A DNA stretch of 64,000 bases, from positions 1 through 64,000 of the forward strand of contig CANQUV010000003.1 of NCBI GenBank assembly GCA_947627135.1. Reading direction: 5' to 3'. Position numbers and translations under genes: made by a program. This document shows positions 1 through 10,168 of the stretch, in pieces (position 1 is the stretch's first letter; the number at the start of each line of letters is the position of its first letter). Under the pieces are notes generated by a model that made no database searches, was not told where the DNA came from, and was given only the letters and a program-made list of their open reading frames with translations. The DNA comes from an uncultured Clostridia bacterium (lineage in GTDB: Bacteria; Bacillota; Clostridia; Oscillospirales; Acutalibacteraceae).

Positions 1-187
1 CAATGTCTTGCAATCCTATGAGTTTTTCGGTAAAATGTTTGTAGAGCATATTTTTAAACCTCCGTTTCTGGTTTCTTGACAATTCCATTTTAACGGATTT
101 TTCAAATATGCTCTACTCTTTTTTTATTTTCTTATTATTTTTATTTCTGTAGGCTCTATTTGTTACCCCAACATTTATTATAGAGCC
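1..187 (-). mobile_element. Right-hand end of a probable ISL3-like insertion sequence, with the transposase 5' end running off the window
   Basis: Minus-strand ATG at 49 with upstream GGAGGT RBS encodes MLYKHFTEKLIGLQDI... off the left edge. The minus strand at about 187 begins GGCTCTATAATAAATGTTGGGGTAA, resembling ISL3-family terminal inverted repeats (GG.TCTTTG..AA..TGTGGGGTA type). Confidence 0.5.
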
Positions 188-442
188 TAAATTTATGCTT
201 ATCTAATAATTTATTATATTATATCAGTTTTGTTTTTGACAAAAAATATATTGATTTAATTTTATGAAAGTTGTATAATTATAATTAGTTATTTGTAGGA
301 GTTTTTATTGTTCATTTTTGTAAAAATAAAAAAGATGTTTTTTATTGCTGCAAATAAATAAATATTATTTTAAAATTTTGTAATTAATGTTTTTCTAAAA
401 CATTAAAATATAAAATAAATAAAGAAAAGAGGTTTTGGAATT

Positions 443-2899
443 ATGAACAAAAAAGTTATAAGCATAGTTTTAACCCTATGCTTGGTGCTTTCATGTATTG
501 CATTGGGCGGCTTTAATTCTTTAGCTGTCGGAACAGATAAGCAGTCTGTTGCAGCCGAAGTAAGCAGCGATATATCATCTGCAAGCACAGGAGCACAAGA
601 TGACATTCAGGGCAGTGCAGTTTTGCATTGTTTTAACTGGTCATTTAATTCCATCAAAGCAAATTTACAGGATATTAAAAATGCAGGCTACACAGCAGTG
701 CAGACTTCGCCCGTTCAGCCTCCAAAGGATTATAGTCCAAATTGGACTGACCAAACTGGACAGTGGTGGAAATTGTATCAACCGCTGGATATCTGTATTG
801 CAGAAGGTAATTCTTGGCTTGGTACAAAATCAGAGCTGAAATCATTGTGTGATGCTGCTGAAAATATGGGTATCAAGGTTATCGTTGATATTGTTGCAAA
901 CCACATGGCTGATGTTGATGGTTCCGGAAACAAAACCAGCAATATTAATTCCGGTGTTAACCCAAAATGGAGAAATAACAATAACTATTGGCACCTTAAT
1001 GACAAATGGGCAAATGATAGCAACCGTTATGATATGACACAGGGTTCAATACAACAACCTGACCTTAATACAGGCAACAGCGATATTCAAAATGCTTACA
1101 AGAATCTTCTTATTGACTGTATTAAGCAAGGTGTAGACGGATTCCGTTTTGATGCTGCAAAGCATATTGAATTACCGTCAGACAGCGGCTGCGGAAGTCA
1201 GTTCTGGCCAACAGTTATAAACGGTTCAAAGAACAGTACAAGCAATAAGATATTTTATTACGGAGAAATTCTTAACGGCTGCGCAACAAGTATTTCAAAC
1301 TATACTCAATATATGAGTGTTACTGAAAACGAATCAAGTGATGCAGTATTAGCTTCAGCAAACAGCGGTAATGCATCAGGAATGGCAAATCCAAGTTTTC
1401 AAAAGGGAGCATCCCCCGACAAAGTAGTATTATGGGCTGAATCCCACGACACATATATGGGTAGTTCAGGTAATACTAAAAATATTTCAGATGACAAAAT
1501 TGTAAAAGCATGGGCTATGGTAGGCTCAAGAGCCCAAGCTATGTCACTTTATTTTGCTAGACCTGCTGCTACAATGGGTTCTCCAAGTACAAACACAACA
1601 TGGAAATCTAAAGCAGTAACAGAGATAAATAAATTTAAAAATTATTTTAATGGACAGAGTGAATACCTTGCTTCAAGCGGAAATATTGCATACAATGAGC
1701 GTGGTACAACAGGAGTAGTACTTGTAAATGCAACAGGAACAAGTACATCTGTAAATGTTAAAGCAAACAAAATGCAAAACGGCACATATAAAGATGCAAT
1801 TACAGGCTCCACATTTACAGTTTCAAACGGACAAATTTCAGGACAAATCGGTTCAACAGGTGTTGCTGTTGTTTATAATGCAGGACCGGAACCTACAACA
1901 GAACCTACAACAGCGCCTACAACAGCACCTACAACTGCACCTACAACTGCACCTGTGAAAGAAAAGGTTTTAATTGGAGATACAAATACTGATAATACAG
2001 TAAATGTAAAAGATGCTACATTGATTCAGTTATATTTAGCAAAGTTGGGATCATTAAATTCAAAACAAGTTATTGCTGCAGATGTTGATTATAATGATGA
2101 CGTAAACATCAGAGATGTAACATATATTCAGCTGTACTGTTTAGACATAAAGGCAGCTAACACACATGTTGGCGAATATAAAGAAATTTCAGACGATCCT
2201 ACTATTCCTACAACAACACAGCCTATTACACAGCCTACAACACAGCCTACATCACAACCAATAACAGACCCTGTACCAAATGTTATTAAGTTTACTGACA
2301 ATCAGGGTTGGGGAAGTGTAAATGCTTATTTCTGGAGTGACAGTCAGAGCGATATAGGCGGCGTATGGCCCGGAACACCAATGAATCTTGACGGACCAAA
2401 TGAATTTAATGAAAATGTATTTTCAATACAAATTCCGGCAGGTGCAACTTATGTAATTTTTTCTGGTGGTTCAGACCAGACAGTAGATATTCCGCTAACT
2501 GGTGAAGAGGGATATTATACAGACGGTAGTAAAGACGATAAAGGACATTTCAATGTAAAACCATGGTCGGGTGGAGGAGATGATCCTACAGACCCGTTAC
2601 CATCAGGAACAGTCAAGTTTACAGATAATCAAAATTGGGGTACAGTTTATGCTTACTTCTGGGATGATGGCGGAAATGCTTTGGCAGGTCAATGGCCGGG
2701 AACCCAGATGAATTCTGATGGACCTAACGGTTTTGGTGAAAATGTATTTTCAATTAGTATCCCTTCAGGTGCAACTTATGTGATTTTTTCAGGAGGTTCA
2801 GACCAGACGGTTAATATTCCATTGACCGGAGCTGAAGGATATTATACAAAAGGAACAAGAGATGGCGAAGGTCATTTAGAGGCATTCCCTTGGGAATAA
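443..2899 (+). CDS. Secreted GH13 alpha-amylase with internal dockerin and two C-terminal CBM26-like starch-binding modules
   Basis: Signal peptide; GH13 motifs (DIVANH, GFRFDAAKH, WAESHD); dockerin duplicated repeat (GDTNTDNTVNVKDATLIQLYLAKL / ADVDYNDDVNIRDVTYIQLYCLD); PTTEPTTAP linkers; two near-identical modules FTDNQxWGxVxAYFW...WPGTxM...VIFSGGSDQT. Confidence 0.95.
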   Translation: MNKKVISIVLTLCLVLSCIALGGFNSLAVGTDKQSVAAEVSSDISSASTGAQDDIQGSAVLHCFNWSFNSIKANLQDIKNAGYTAVQTSPVQPPKDYSPNWTDQTGQWWKLYQPLDICIAEGNSWLGTKSELKSLCDAAENMGIKVIVDIVANHMADVDGSGNKTSNINSGVNPKWRNNNNYWHLNDKWANDSNRYDMTQGSIQQPDLNTGNSDIQNAYKNLLIDCIKQGVDGFRFDAAKHIELPSDSGCGSQFWPTVINGSKNSTSNKIFYYGEILNGCATSISNYTQYMSVTENESSDAVLASANSGNASGMANPSFQKGASPDKVVLWAESHDTYMGSSGNTKNISDDKIVKAWAMVGSRAQAMSLYFARPAATMGSPSTNTTWKSKAVTEINKFKNYFNGQSEYLASSGNIAYNERGTTGVVLVNATGTSTSVNVKANKMQNGTYKDAITGSTFTVSNGQISGQIGSTGVAVVYNAGPEPTTEPTTAPTTAPTTAPTTAPVKEKVLIGDTNTDNTVNVKDATLIQLYLAKLGSLNSKQVIAADVDYNDDVNIRDVTYIQLYCLDIKAANTHVGEYKEISDDPTIPTTTQPITQPTTQPTSQPITDPVPNVIKFTDNQGWGSVNAYFWSDSQSDIGGVWPGTPMNLDGPNEFNENVFSIQIPAGATYVIFSGGSDQTVDIPLTGEEGYYTDGSKDDKGHFNVKPWSGGGDDPTDPLPSGTVKFTDNQNWGTVYAYFWDDGGNALAGQWPGTQMNSDGPNGFGENVFSISIPSGATYVIFSGGSDQTVNIPLTGAEGYYTKGTRDGEGHLEAFPWE

Positions 2900-2916
2900 C
2901 AAAAAGAATTTTATAA

Positions 2917-2947
2917 ATAAGAGCAGGATTAAATCCTGCTCTTATTG
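2917..2947 (+). terminator. Rho-independent terminator after the amylase
   Basis: AATAAGAGCAGGATT-AAATCCTGCTCTTATT hairpin just downstream of the stop. Confidence 0.75.
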
Positions 2948-3075
2948 AAAAATAATAAAGCTCGGATAAGACGATAATCTTAACCGAGCTTTTACTTATT
3001 ATGAAAAAGATATTGAATTACGCACTTTTAAATGTTTAAGTTGTTTTTTATTATGAAAAAACTCTTTTAATGTTG

Positions 3076-4293
3076 TTATACATTTTTTTCGTTTAAGAAT
3101 TTTACTTCAGCCTGACCGTAGGTTTTGTTTAACTGTTCTCTTATTGCTTTGCTTATGTCTGTGTTTTCAATTGTATTTTCGGCAAATAATTTATCAGATT
3201 GTGCGCCTGCCGCCATAAGCAAAACGTTTGTACTTGTGTGTTCACCGCCTGAAGTAAAACAATTATCGTTAATGTCTTCCGGCTTTGCGTTTTCCGGTAA
3301 AGTAACTCCTCCTGTTTCGTGATCAGCAGTTACAATAACAAGCGTACCCGGATTTTTTTCTGCCCATGAAAGAACAGAATTAACTGCTTTGTCAAAGCTT
3401 TGCATTTCCTTTAAGGTGCCTTCCATATCAACTTCTTGTTCCTGAATGTCAATATTGCTTCCTTCAATCATCAGGAAAAATCCGTTATCATTATTAAGCA
3501 AATCAAGTGCTTTTTCTGACATAGTCGATAGTGAAGGTACGGCATCTCCGAAAATTCCTGCATAAGAGAACAATCCTAATGCTTTTTTCGTTCCGTCAAG
3601 TTTAAGAAGACTTTCTTCGTCCGTTACATATTCATAATCGTTTTTTTCAGCAGTCTTTTTAGTACTTCCTCTGTAATACTCGCTGCCGCCGCCAAACAAA
3701 ACATCTACATTTGCGTTGACCATTTGCTTGAACAGTGTATTATAAACTGAACGGGCATTATAATGACAAACCATACCTGCCGGTGTTGCATGAGGCATAA
3801 TTTGAGTTACTACAAGTCCTGTTTTTAAACCTCTTGCTTTGGCAAATTCAACCATTGTTTCAACAGGTTCTCCGTTTTCATCAACGCCTAAATATTTATT
3901 TTCTGTCTTAATTCCACAACTCATAGCAGTCGATGCAGCAGCACTGTCAGTAGTACCTGAAAGAGAGTCTGTTTTTACATAAACCGTATTTTTGATTCCC
4001 TGCATAACAAGATTGTCACCTTTAACAATTTGCGAACCTTTAATAATGTTTTCGCCCATACCGTCGCCTATCATAAGAATAACATTTTTAACCGGCTCAT
4101 CAGAGTTCAGATCATATTCTTTAAAATCTACCCATTCAAGTTTGTCTGTTTCAAGAGCAGAAACAGTAGTTTCTTCAGCTTGTGAGACAGCAGAAGTTGT
4201 TTCTTTTGACGGTTGATTTTCCTGTGATACTTGACATCCGCAAAAGCCTGCCGCCATTATCAATGATAATATAATGCCTAAAAATCGTTTCAT
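3076..4293 (-). CDS. Alkaline phosphatase family lipoprotein
   Basis: Lipobox (AAGFCGC); motifs VILMIGDGMG, DSAAASTAMSCG, TADHETGG; start moved to 4293 (MKRFLGIIL). Confidence 0.9.
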   Translation of the reverse strand: MKRFLGIILSLIMAAGFCGCQVSQENQPSKETTSAVSQAEETTVSALETDKLEWVDFKEYDLNSDEPVKNVILMIGDGMGENIIKGSQIVKGDNLVMQGIKNTVYVKTDSLSGTTDSAAASTAMSCGIKTENKYLGVDENGEPVETMVEFAKARGLKTGLVVTQIMPHATPAGMVCHYNARSVYNTLFKQMVNANVDVLFGGGSEYYRGSTKKTAEKNDYEYVTDEESLLKLDGTKKALGLFSYAGIFGDAVPSLSTMSEKALDLLNNDNGFFLMIEGSNIDIQEQEVDMEGTLKEMQSFDKAVNSVLSWAEKNPGTLVIVTADHETGGVTLPENAKPEDINDNCFTSGGEHTSTNVLLMAAGAQSDKLFAENTIENTDISKAIREQLNKTYGQAEVKFLNEKNV

Positions 4294-4312
4294 AAATTGC
4301 CTCCTAAATTTA

Positions 4313-4873
4313 TTAAAATTCCCATGGCTTAATTTTTTCGCCATAGACTAAAAAAGCCTTGTCTGAAATTTCTGCAAGAGGTGTATCACTTTTGCTGTCA
4401 GAGTAAAACTTATCGATTTTTGCATTTTTAAAGTATTTTTTAAAAACTTTTACTTTTTCCTTTCCGTGACAGTTTACACCTGTGTATTTTCCTGTGTTTT
4501 TATCAACAACCGAAGCTAATAAATTTTTTATTCCAAGGTCATCGCAAATTGGTTTAAGTAAAAAAACAGGTGATGCAGATATGATAACATCGTCATCTTT
4601 TTTCTGATTTAAGTACCACTTTTTTATATTTTTTTTATGTTTTTTCCAAAAGTCATCCAAATCTTCAGGATATTTTACGTACCTAAGAAATTTGTACATA
4701 CTCTCTTTAAATTCAGTTTTTGTACCCTTTTTAAATAAATAATATTTTAATGCCGATTTTATTAATGAAGAAGTAGTAAAAAAAATTTTTTTATGCCTTT
4801 TCAGCGAAAAAATATAAAAATCAAAAGTTGAGTCGCCATCATAAATGGTATTGTCAAAATCGTAAACATTCAT
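4313..4873 (-). CDS. HAD-IB family phosphatase
   Basis: N-terminal VYDFDNTIYDGD, VIISASP, later SDSKSDTPL motif; internal start at 4873. Confidence 0.85.
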   Translation of the reverse strand: MNVYDFDNTIYDGDSTFDFYIFSLKRHKKIFFTTSSLIKSALKYYLFKKGTKTEFKESMYKFLRYVKYPEDLDDFWKKHKKNIKKWYLNQKKDDDVIISASPVFLLKPICDDLGIKNLLASVVDKNTGKYTGVNCHGKEKVKVFKKYFKNAKIDKFYSDSKSDTPLAEISDKAFLVYGEKIKPWEF

Positions 4874-5043
4874 ATAGTTATCATAAATTCCTAACATTAT
4901 TGGTTTATATTACTGATTATAATGGCAAAATATGAAAAGTTCAATATATAAATACCAAAAGTAAGTTACAAAATTGAAATTCTATTGTTTATTTTTGGGT
5001 TTTAGTGTATATTAAAATAGAATTACTATTTAAAGGTGAAGAA

Positions 5044-5910
5044 ATGTTTGGCTACATAAAGATTCATAAAGACGAACTGTTAGTTAGAGAATATGAAGCT
5101 TATAAGTCTGTTTACTGCGGACTTTGCAAAAAATTAGGTAAAGAATATACTTTTCTTTCTCGATTTATACTAAGCTATGACTCCACCTTTTATGCTATTT
5201 TTTTAATGTCACAAAATTATAAATGCACAGGTTTTGAAAGAAAACGCTGTACCTGTAATCCTCTCAAAAAATGTACTTTTTGCAAAGGCGGAGACGAAGC
5301 ACTTTCGAAAGCGGCGGCTTTGTCGGTAATTCTTTCATATTATAAGCTTGAAGATGATGTTAATGACAGCAAATTTTTTAAAAGAGCATTAATAAAACTT
5401 ATAAAGCCTGTTTTTTCATGTTGGCGAAAAAAAGCGGCAAAAAGATTTCCTATAATTGATATGTATGCAAAAGAAATGCTTTATTCCCAATTTGAAGCAG
5501 AAAAGAATAAGGACTGCTGTCTGGATATGGCGGCAGAGCCTACGGCAAAGCTTTTGTCAAATATTTTGTCGATAGAATCAGAAGATAAAACATTAAAAGC
5601 AGTTTATGAGCAATTTGGATATCATATAGGAAGATGGATTTATTTAATGGACGCAGTTGATGATTTAAGGGATGATATTAAAAAACACAATTTTAATCCG
5701 TTAATGCTGTTAAGAGAAGAAGAAAGAAATACAGAAAGTTACAGAATAATTTTAAGCAGATGTCTTGCACAGGCATTTAATGCCTATAATTTAATAGATA
5801 TAACAGATTTTAAGGGAATACTTAATAATATAATTTTAAAAGGCCTGCCATTAATGCAAGAAAAAGTGTTAAAAGGTAAGAAAGGAGACAGAAATGAGAG
5901 ATCCGTATGA
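5044..5910 (+). CDS. DUF5685-type cysteine-rich protein
   Basis: [32 protein letters not shown] with Cys pairs, resembling DUF5685 proteins encoded beside DnaJ genes. Confidence 0.7.
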   Translation: MFGYIKIHKDELLVREYEAYKSVYCGLCKKLGKEYTFLSRFILSYDSTFYAIFLMSQNYKCTGFERKRCTCNPLKKCTFCKGGDEALSKAAALSVILSYYKLEDDVNDSKFFKRALIKLIKPVFSCWRKKAAKRFPIIDMYAKEMLYSQFEAEKNKDCCLDMAAEPTAKLLSNILSIESEDKTLKAVYEQFGYHIGRWIYLMDAVDDLRDDIKKHNFNPLMLLREEERNTESYRIILSRCLAQAFNAYNLIDITDFKGILNNIILKGLPLMQEKVLKGKKGDRNERSV

Positions 5911-6517
5911 GGTTTTGGGAATAACGAGAAATGCAACTGATGATGAAGTAAAATCAGCATATAGAAAACTTGCGAAGAAATATCATCCTGATAATTATAA
6001 TAACAGTCCTTTGGCATCTGTTGCGGAAGAAAAAATGAAAGAGATCAACGAAGCTTATGACGCAATAAGTTCAGAGCGTAAAGGCGGTAATACTAATAAC
6101 GGTACAAACGGTTATTACGGCGGCTACGGAGGATATCAGAGGAATAATTATACGGGAAGCACCGAATACTTAAATGTACGCCAGCTAATACAGCAGGGAA
6201 GGATCCAGCAAGCTGAACAAATTCTTGATAATGTAGATTTAAACAGCAGAAGTGCAGAGTGGTATTTTTTAAGAGGAATGTGTTATTATCGTAAAGGCTG
6301 GACGCAGCAAGCAGCATCACATTTTCAGACTGCATGTAATATGGATCCTAATAATCAGGAATATAGATCAGCTGTAAATAGTATGAATAACCAAGGAAAC
6401 TACGGTTATGGAGGTTACAATACAGCCGGAAACGCAGGCAGTCAATGCAGTATATGTGATATTTGTACTGCAATTTGGTGTGCAGATTGCTGTTGCGATT
6501 GTGCAAGAGGCTGTTAA
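5894..6517 (+). CDS. DnaJ-domain protein with TPR-like region and Cys-rich tail
   Basis: J domain [34 protein letters not shown] (HPD motif); C-terminus [24 protein letters not shown]. Confidence 0.88.
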   Translation: MRDPYEVLGITRNATDDEVKSAYRKLAKKYHPDNYNNSPLASVAEEKMKEINEAYDAISSERKGGNTNNGTNGYYGGYGGYQRNNYTGSTEYLNVRQLIQQGRIQQAEQILDNVDLNSRSAEWYFLRGMCYYRKGWTQQAASHFQTACNMDPNNQEYRSAVNSMNNQGNYGYGGYNTAGNAGSQCSICDICTAIWCADCCCDCARGC

Positions 6518-6527
6518 GGTGGGGTTT

Positions 6528-7064
6528 ATGAATAGCAGTAAAATTGCTTACAAGGTGGCATTGTGCGGAGTTTTATCCGCACTTTCCCTTGTTTTTATGA
6601 TGTTTACAACAATAATTCCCGTTGGTACTTATGCTCTGCCGATAATGGCAGGAATTCTGCTTGTATCGGTGGTAATTGAATTCAATGCAAAATGGGCATT
6701 AGCAGTATTTTTTGTAGTGTCTGTTTTGTCTTTTTTACTTTCGGGAGATAGAGAAGCGGTATTGTACTTTATAATGTTTTTCGGTTTTTATCCCATAGTT
6801 AAGAGCTATTTTGAAAAGATAAAATCTAAATTATTTCAATGGATTTTAAAATATTCTCTGTTTAATGTATGTATGATAGTCTCATTTTATATTGGAATTT
6901 ACCTTTTAGGCGTACCCATAGAGTCATTTGAAATATTCGGGTATAATCTTCCGATTGTTTTTCTTTTTATCGGAAACCTTGTATTTTTCTTTTATGATAG
7001 ATGTGTAACTGTTGTTATAATCAACTACATAACAAAATGGAGAAATAAACTGATTAAATATTGA
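6528..7064 (+). CDS. Multispan integral membrane protein
   Basis: Hydrophobic helices; ATG at 6528 with preceding GTGGGG; same orientation as DnaJ gene. Confidence 0.7.
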   Translation: MNSSKIAYKVALCGVLSALSLVFMMFTTIIPVGTYALPIMAGILLVSVVIEFNAKWALAVFFVVSVLSFLLSGDREAVLYFIMFFGFYPIVKSYFEKIKSKLFQWILKYSLFNVCMIVSFYIGIYLLGVPIESFEIFGYNLPIVFLFIGNLVFFFYDRCVTVVIINYITKWRNKLIKY

Positions 7065-7172
7065 GTTTATGTTGAATTAAAATTGATTTTATAGTATAAT
7101 TTATAAAATAGTATTAATTGAAAGATTTAAATGATTTAAATATAATTTATTGATATTTTAAAGGTGTTTATT

Positions 7173-9278
7173 ATGAAAAAATACGACTTTATAAAAAAAA
7201 TATCATCTGTCTTTCTCGTAGGAATAATGTCATTTACTGCGGCAGTTTTATCAGCAGAAGCCGAACAGTTACCTTCAAATTCAGCTTATGACCAATCCTA
7301 TGTTGATGAAATAATCGGTAAAGAGTCATCAAAAAATAATATGAAGAACAATGTTTATCTTTCTGAAAAAATAATCTCAATTGATTTGGGAGACACTTTT
7401 AAGCTTCAGGCATTTGTTTCAAGCAATAAAACTGTTATGCATTCAGTTGAATTTTCAAGCAGTAATAATTCTGTGGCAACTGTTGATAATAATGGAAATG
7501 TAACAGGTATTGCAGAGGGTAAGTGTACTGTAACGGTAAAAGTTAAAGGTTCCAATAAAACAGCAAGCTGTACAGTAAATGTTAATGGCAGAATAGAACC
7601 TACAACCGAACCGACGACCCAGCCTACAACAGCTAAACCGACGACACCGCCCACAACAGCAAAGCCTACAACTCCTCCCACAACGGTTAAACCTACATCA
7701 GTTGACGAGAATGTATCTTTATCACAAACATCCGCGACAATTTATAAAGGCTGTAACTTTATTCTAAAAGCAACAAGCAGTGCATCTGTAAGCTTTAAAA
7801 GTTCTAATACAAGCGTTGCAACAGTTGACTCAAAAGGAATTATCAGTGCTGTATCAGCAGGAACTGCAACTATTACTGCTTCAACAAAAACCAAGAGTGC
7901 AACCTGTAAAATAACAGTAAAAACAGGTTCAAGCGTAAATATTTCCAATACTTCAAAAACTATTTGCAGAACACAATCATTGTTGCTTTCATCTTCAAAC
8001 AGCGTAACTTGGAGCTCTAGTGACACATCTGTTGCTACGGTTTCTTCAAAAGGTGTAGTTTATGGCGTATCAGCAGGATATGTTGTGATTTCGGCAAAAA
8101 CATCAAGTGGAGAAGCAACCTGCCTTTTGACGGTTAACTCTGCTCCTCCAATAAGATTTGCTTATGTATCTCCCAATTCAGCATCAAAAAATTCAACTGT
8201 TAACTTTAAAACTATTACAGATAAAAACAGAACAGCCGTTAAATTTGAATATACAATAAATGGAACTACAAAAACAGTTAATGCCACAAGCAAAGAGTCA
8301 GACGGAAATAATTATATCTGGACTGCATCTGTTAAACTTACTGCTGCCGGAGAATATAATGTTGTTGCCTATGCACAGTATAATAATACTGAAAAATGGA
8401 GTACCTGTGCAGAAGCAAAGACAACTGCATTTGTAACATCAGCATCCAATTTAACGGAAACATCTAATGAAAAAAGAAGGGTAAGCGACAGTGCTATTAA
8501 TATCATAGCAACATTTGAGGGCTTTTTAAGTACGCTTACTGACGATATTCTTACCGGAGATCCTACAATAGGTTATGGACGCGTAATTTATCCGGGAAAT
8601 GTTTTTTATAATAATTTGACAAAAAAAGAGGCCTATGCTTATCTTACACAGTCAGTAAATAATGACGGATACGCCTCAAGTGTTAATACATATTTGTTAA
8701 ACCGAAACGCAAAATTTAATCAACAGCAGTATGACGCTTTGGTTTGCTTTGCGTATAATGTAGGAGTGAACGCACTTCCCAACGACGATGATTTAGCGGC
8801 AGTATTTTTTAATAATACAACTGCTGTTTCAACATCATCAAGCAAATATATAGGACAATCCTGTTATGTAAGCGGAGATTATGTAAATATAAGATCAGGT
8901 CCGAATACAGACTCAAGCATTTTGACAAATGTAAGGATAAATACAACAGCAACGCTTTTAAGCACGACCCTTTACAGCGGAAGCGGATTAAATTGGTATT
9001 ATATTCAGCTGTCAAACGGAATAAAGGGATATATTTGTTCTGATTATTTAAGTTTTCAGGGAACAGGAACAATGTACGACTTATCAAAAGTAAATAAAAA
9101 TGATTTCATTAAAAATTTCCTTCAATGGCACCACGCAGGAGGATGTATAAAAGGACTTTTAAACAGAAGAGTTGATGAGGCAGAAATGTTTATGTACGGC
9201 GATTATGTACAAGACGGAAGCTTAAATAAATATAATTTCAAATTTACATGTAAAAATAACCCTTATTTTTACATTTAG
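7173..9278 (+). CDS. Secreted Big2-repeat protein with GH24-type lysozyme domain interrupted by an SH3b domain
   Basis: Signal peptide; Big2 repeats (SSNNSVATVDNNGNVTGIAEGKCTVTV and others); lysozyme N-part IATFEGFLST...GDPTIGYG; SH3b YVNIRSGPNTDSSIL...GYICSDYL; lysozyme C-part FLQWHHAGGCIKGLLNRRVDEAEMF. Confidence 0.85.
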   Translation: MKKYDFIKKISSVFLVGIMSFTAAVLSAEAEQLPSNSAYDQSYVDEIIGKESSKNNMKNNVYLSEKIISIDLGDTFKLQAFVSSNKTVMHSVEFSSSNNSVATVDNNGNVTGIAEGKCTVTVKVKGSNKTASCTVNVNGRIEPTTEPTTQPTTAKPTTPPTTAKPTTPPTTVKPTSVDENVSLSQTSATIYKGCNFILKATSSASVSFKSSNTSVATVDSKGIISAVSAGTATITASTKTKSATCKITVKTGSSVNISNTSKTICRTQSLLLSSSNSVTWSSSDTSVATVSSKGVVYGVSAGYVVISAKTSSGEATCLLTVNSAPPIRFAYVSPNSASKNSTVNFKTITDKNRTAVKFEYTINGTTKTVNATSKESDGNNYIWTASVKLTAAGEYNVVAYAQYNNTEKWSTCAEAKTTAFVTSASNLTETSNEKRRVSDSAINIIATFEGFLSTLTDDILTGDPTIGYGRVIYPGNVFYNNLTKKEAYAYLTQSVNNDGYASSVNTYLLNRNAKFNQQQYDALVCFAYNVGVNALPNDDDLAAVFFNNTTAVSTSSSKYIGQSCYVSGDYVNIRSGPNTDSSILTNVRINTTATLLSTTLYSGSGLNWYYIQLSNGIKGYICSDYLSFQGTGTMYDLSKVNKNDFIKNFLQWHHAGGCIKGLLNRRVDEAEMFMYGDYVQDGSLNKYNFKFTCKNNPYFYI

Positions 9279-9295
9279 AATAAAAGGATGGTAAT

Positions 9296-10096
9296 ATGAA
9301 AAAAATCGGTTTTATAGGCGCAGGCAATATGGCAACTGCAATTATTAAAGGACTTATTTCCAATAAAGCAGTTGAAGCAAAAAATGTAAATGTGTTTGAT
9401 TTAGATAAAGAAAAGCTAAATCTGATGGCTAAAAAGGGAATAAATGCACTTTCAAGTTCCAAAGAAGTTGCAGAAAAAAGCGAAATCATTGTACTTGCTG
9501 TGAAACCCCAGAATTACAGCGAGGTTTTGCAGGAACTTAAAGAGGCGGTAAATGAAACAAAAATTATAGTTTCAATTGCGGCAGGTATTTCTATTTCTTA
9601 TGTAAGAAATGAGATTTCATGTAATTGTCCAATGGTAAGAGTAATGCCAAATACACCTTTATTACTGGGTAAGGGAGCAACAGCTCTTTGTCCGTCGGAA
9701 AATATTTCATCCGACGATTTTGAAACAATAAAAAATATGTTTGCATTAAGTGGAACGGTAGAAGTTTTTACTGAAGACCACATGAATGAAATTATTTCCG
9801 TAAACGGAAGTTCACCTGCATACATTTATCTTTTTGCAAAGGTTATGGCAGACTATGCAAAATCCTGCAATATTGATTACGATAAGGCGATGAACTTAAT
9901 TTGCGCAACTTTAGAGGGAAGTGCCGAAATGTTACGCAGCAGCGGCGACAGCGCTGAAACCCTGATTGAAAAGGTAAGCTCGAAGGGCGGAACAACAATT
10001 GAGGCATTAAATAAACTTCGTGAATATAAATTTGAAGAAGCGATCACACAGGCGATGAAGGCCTGTACGAAAAGGGCAGAAGAGCTAGGTAAATAA
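9296..10096 (+). CDS. proC: Pyrroline-5-carboxylate reductase
   Basis: MKKIGFIGAGNMATAIIKGL, MVRVMPNTPLLLGKGATAL, SSKGGTTIEAL. Confidence 0.95.
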   Translation: MKKIGFIGAGNMATAIIKGLISNKAVEAKNVNVFDLDKEKLNLMAKKGINALSSSKEVAEKSEIIVLAVKPQNYSEVLQELKEAVNETKIIVSIAAGISISYVRNEISCNCPMVRVMPNTPLLLGKGATALCPSENISSDDFETIKNMFALSGTVEVFTEDHMNEIISVNGSSPAYIYLFAKVMADYAKSCNIDYDKAMNLICATLEGSAEMLRSSGDSAETLIEKVSSKGGTTIEALNKLREYKFEEAITQAMKACTKRAEELGK

Positions 10097-10168
10097 TCAT
10101 ATTTAAGAATCCTTGAGCATAATTTTATGTAGGACAAACATAAAAGAGTTGTGAAAGGAACAATAAAT

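Noticed and set aside
1888-1953. Repeated CCTACAACAGCA units considered as a CRISPR-like or tandem repeat element.
   Set aside because: Codon-level repeats of a PTT/PTTAP linker in the amylase; no spacers. No CRISPR array was seen anywhere in the window.
7406-8026. Minus-strand Val/Gly-rich ORFs opposite the Big2 region.
   Set aside because: Products of repetitive Thr-rich coding on the opposite strand.
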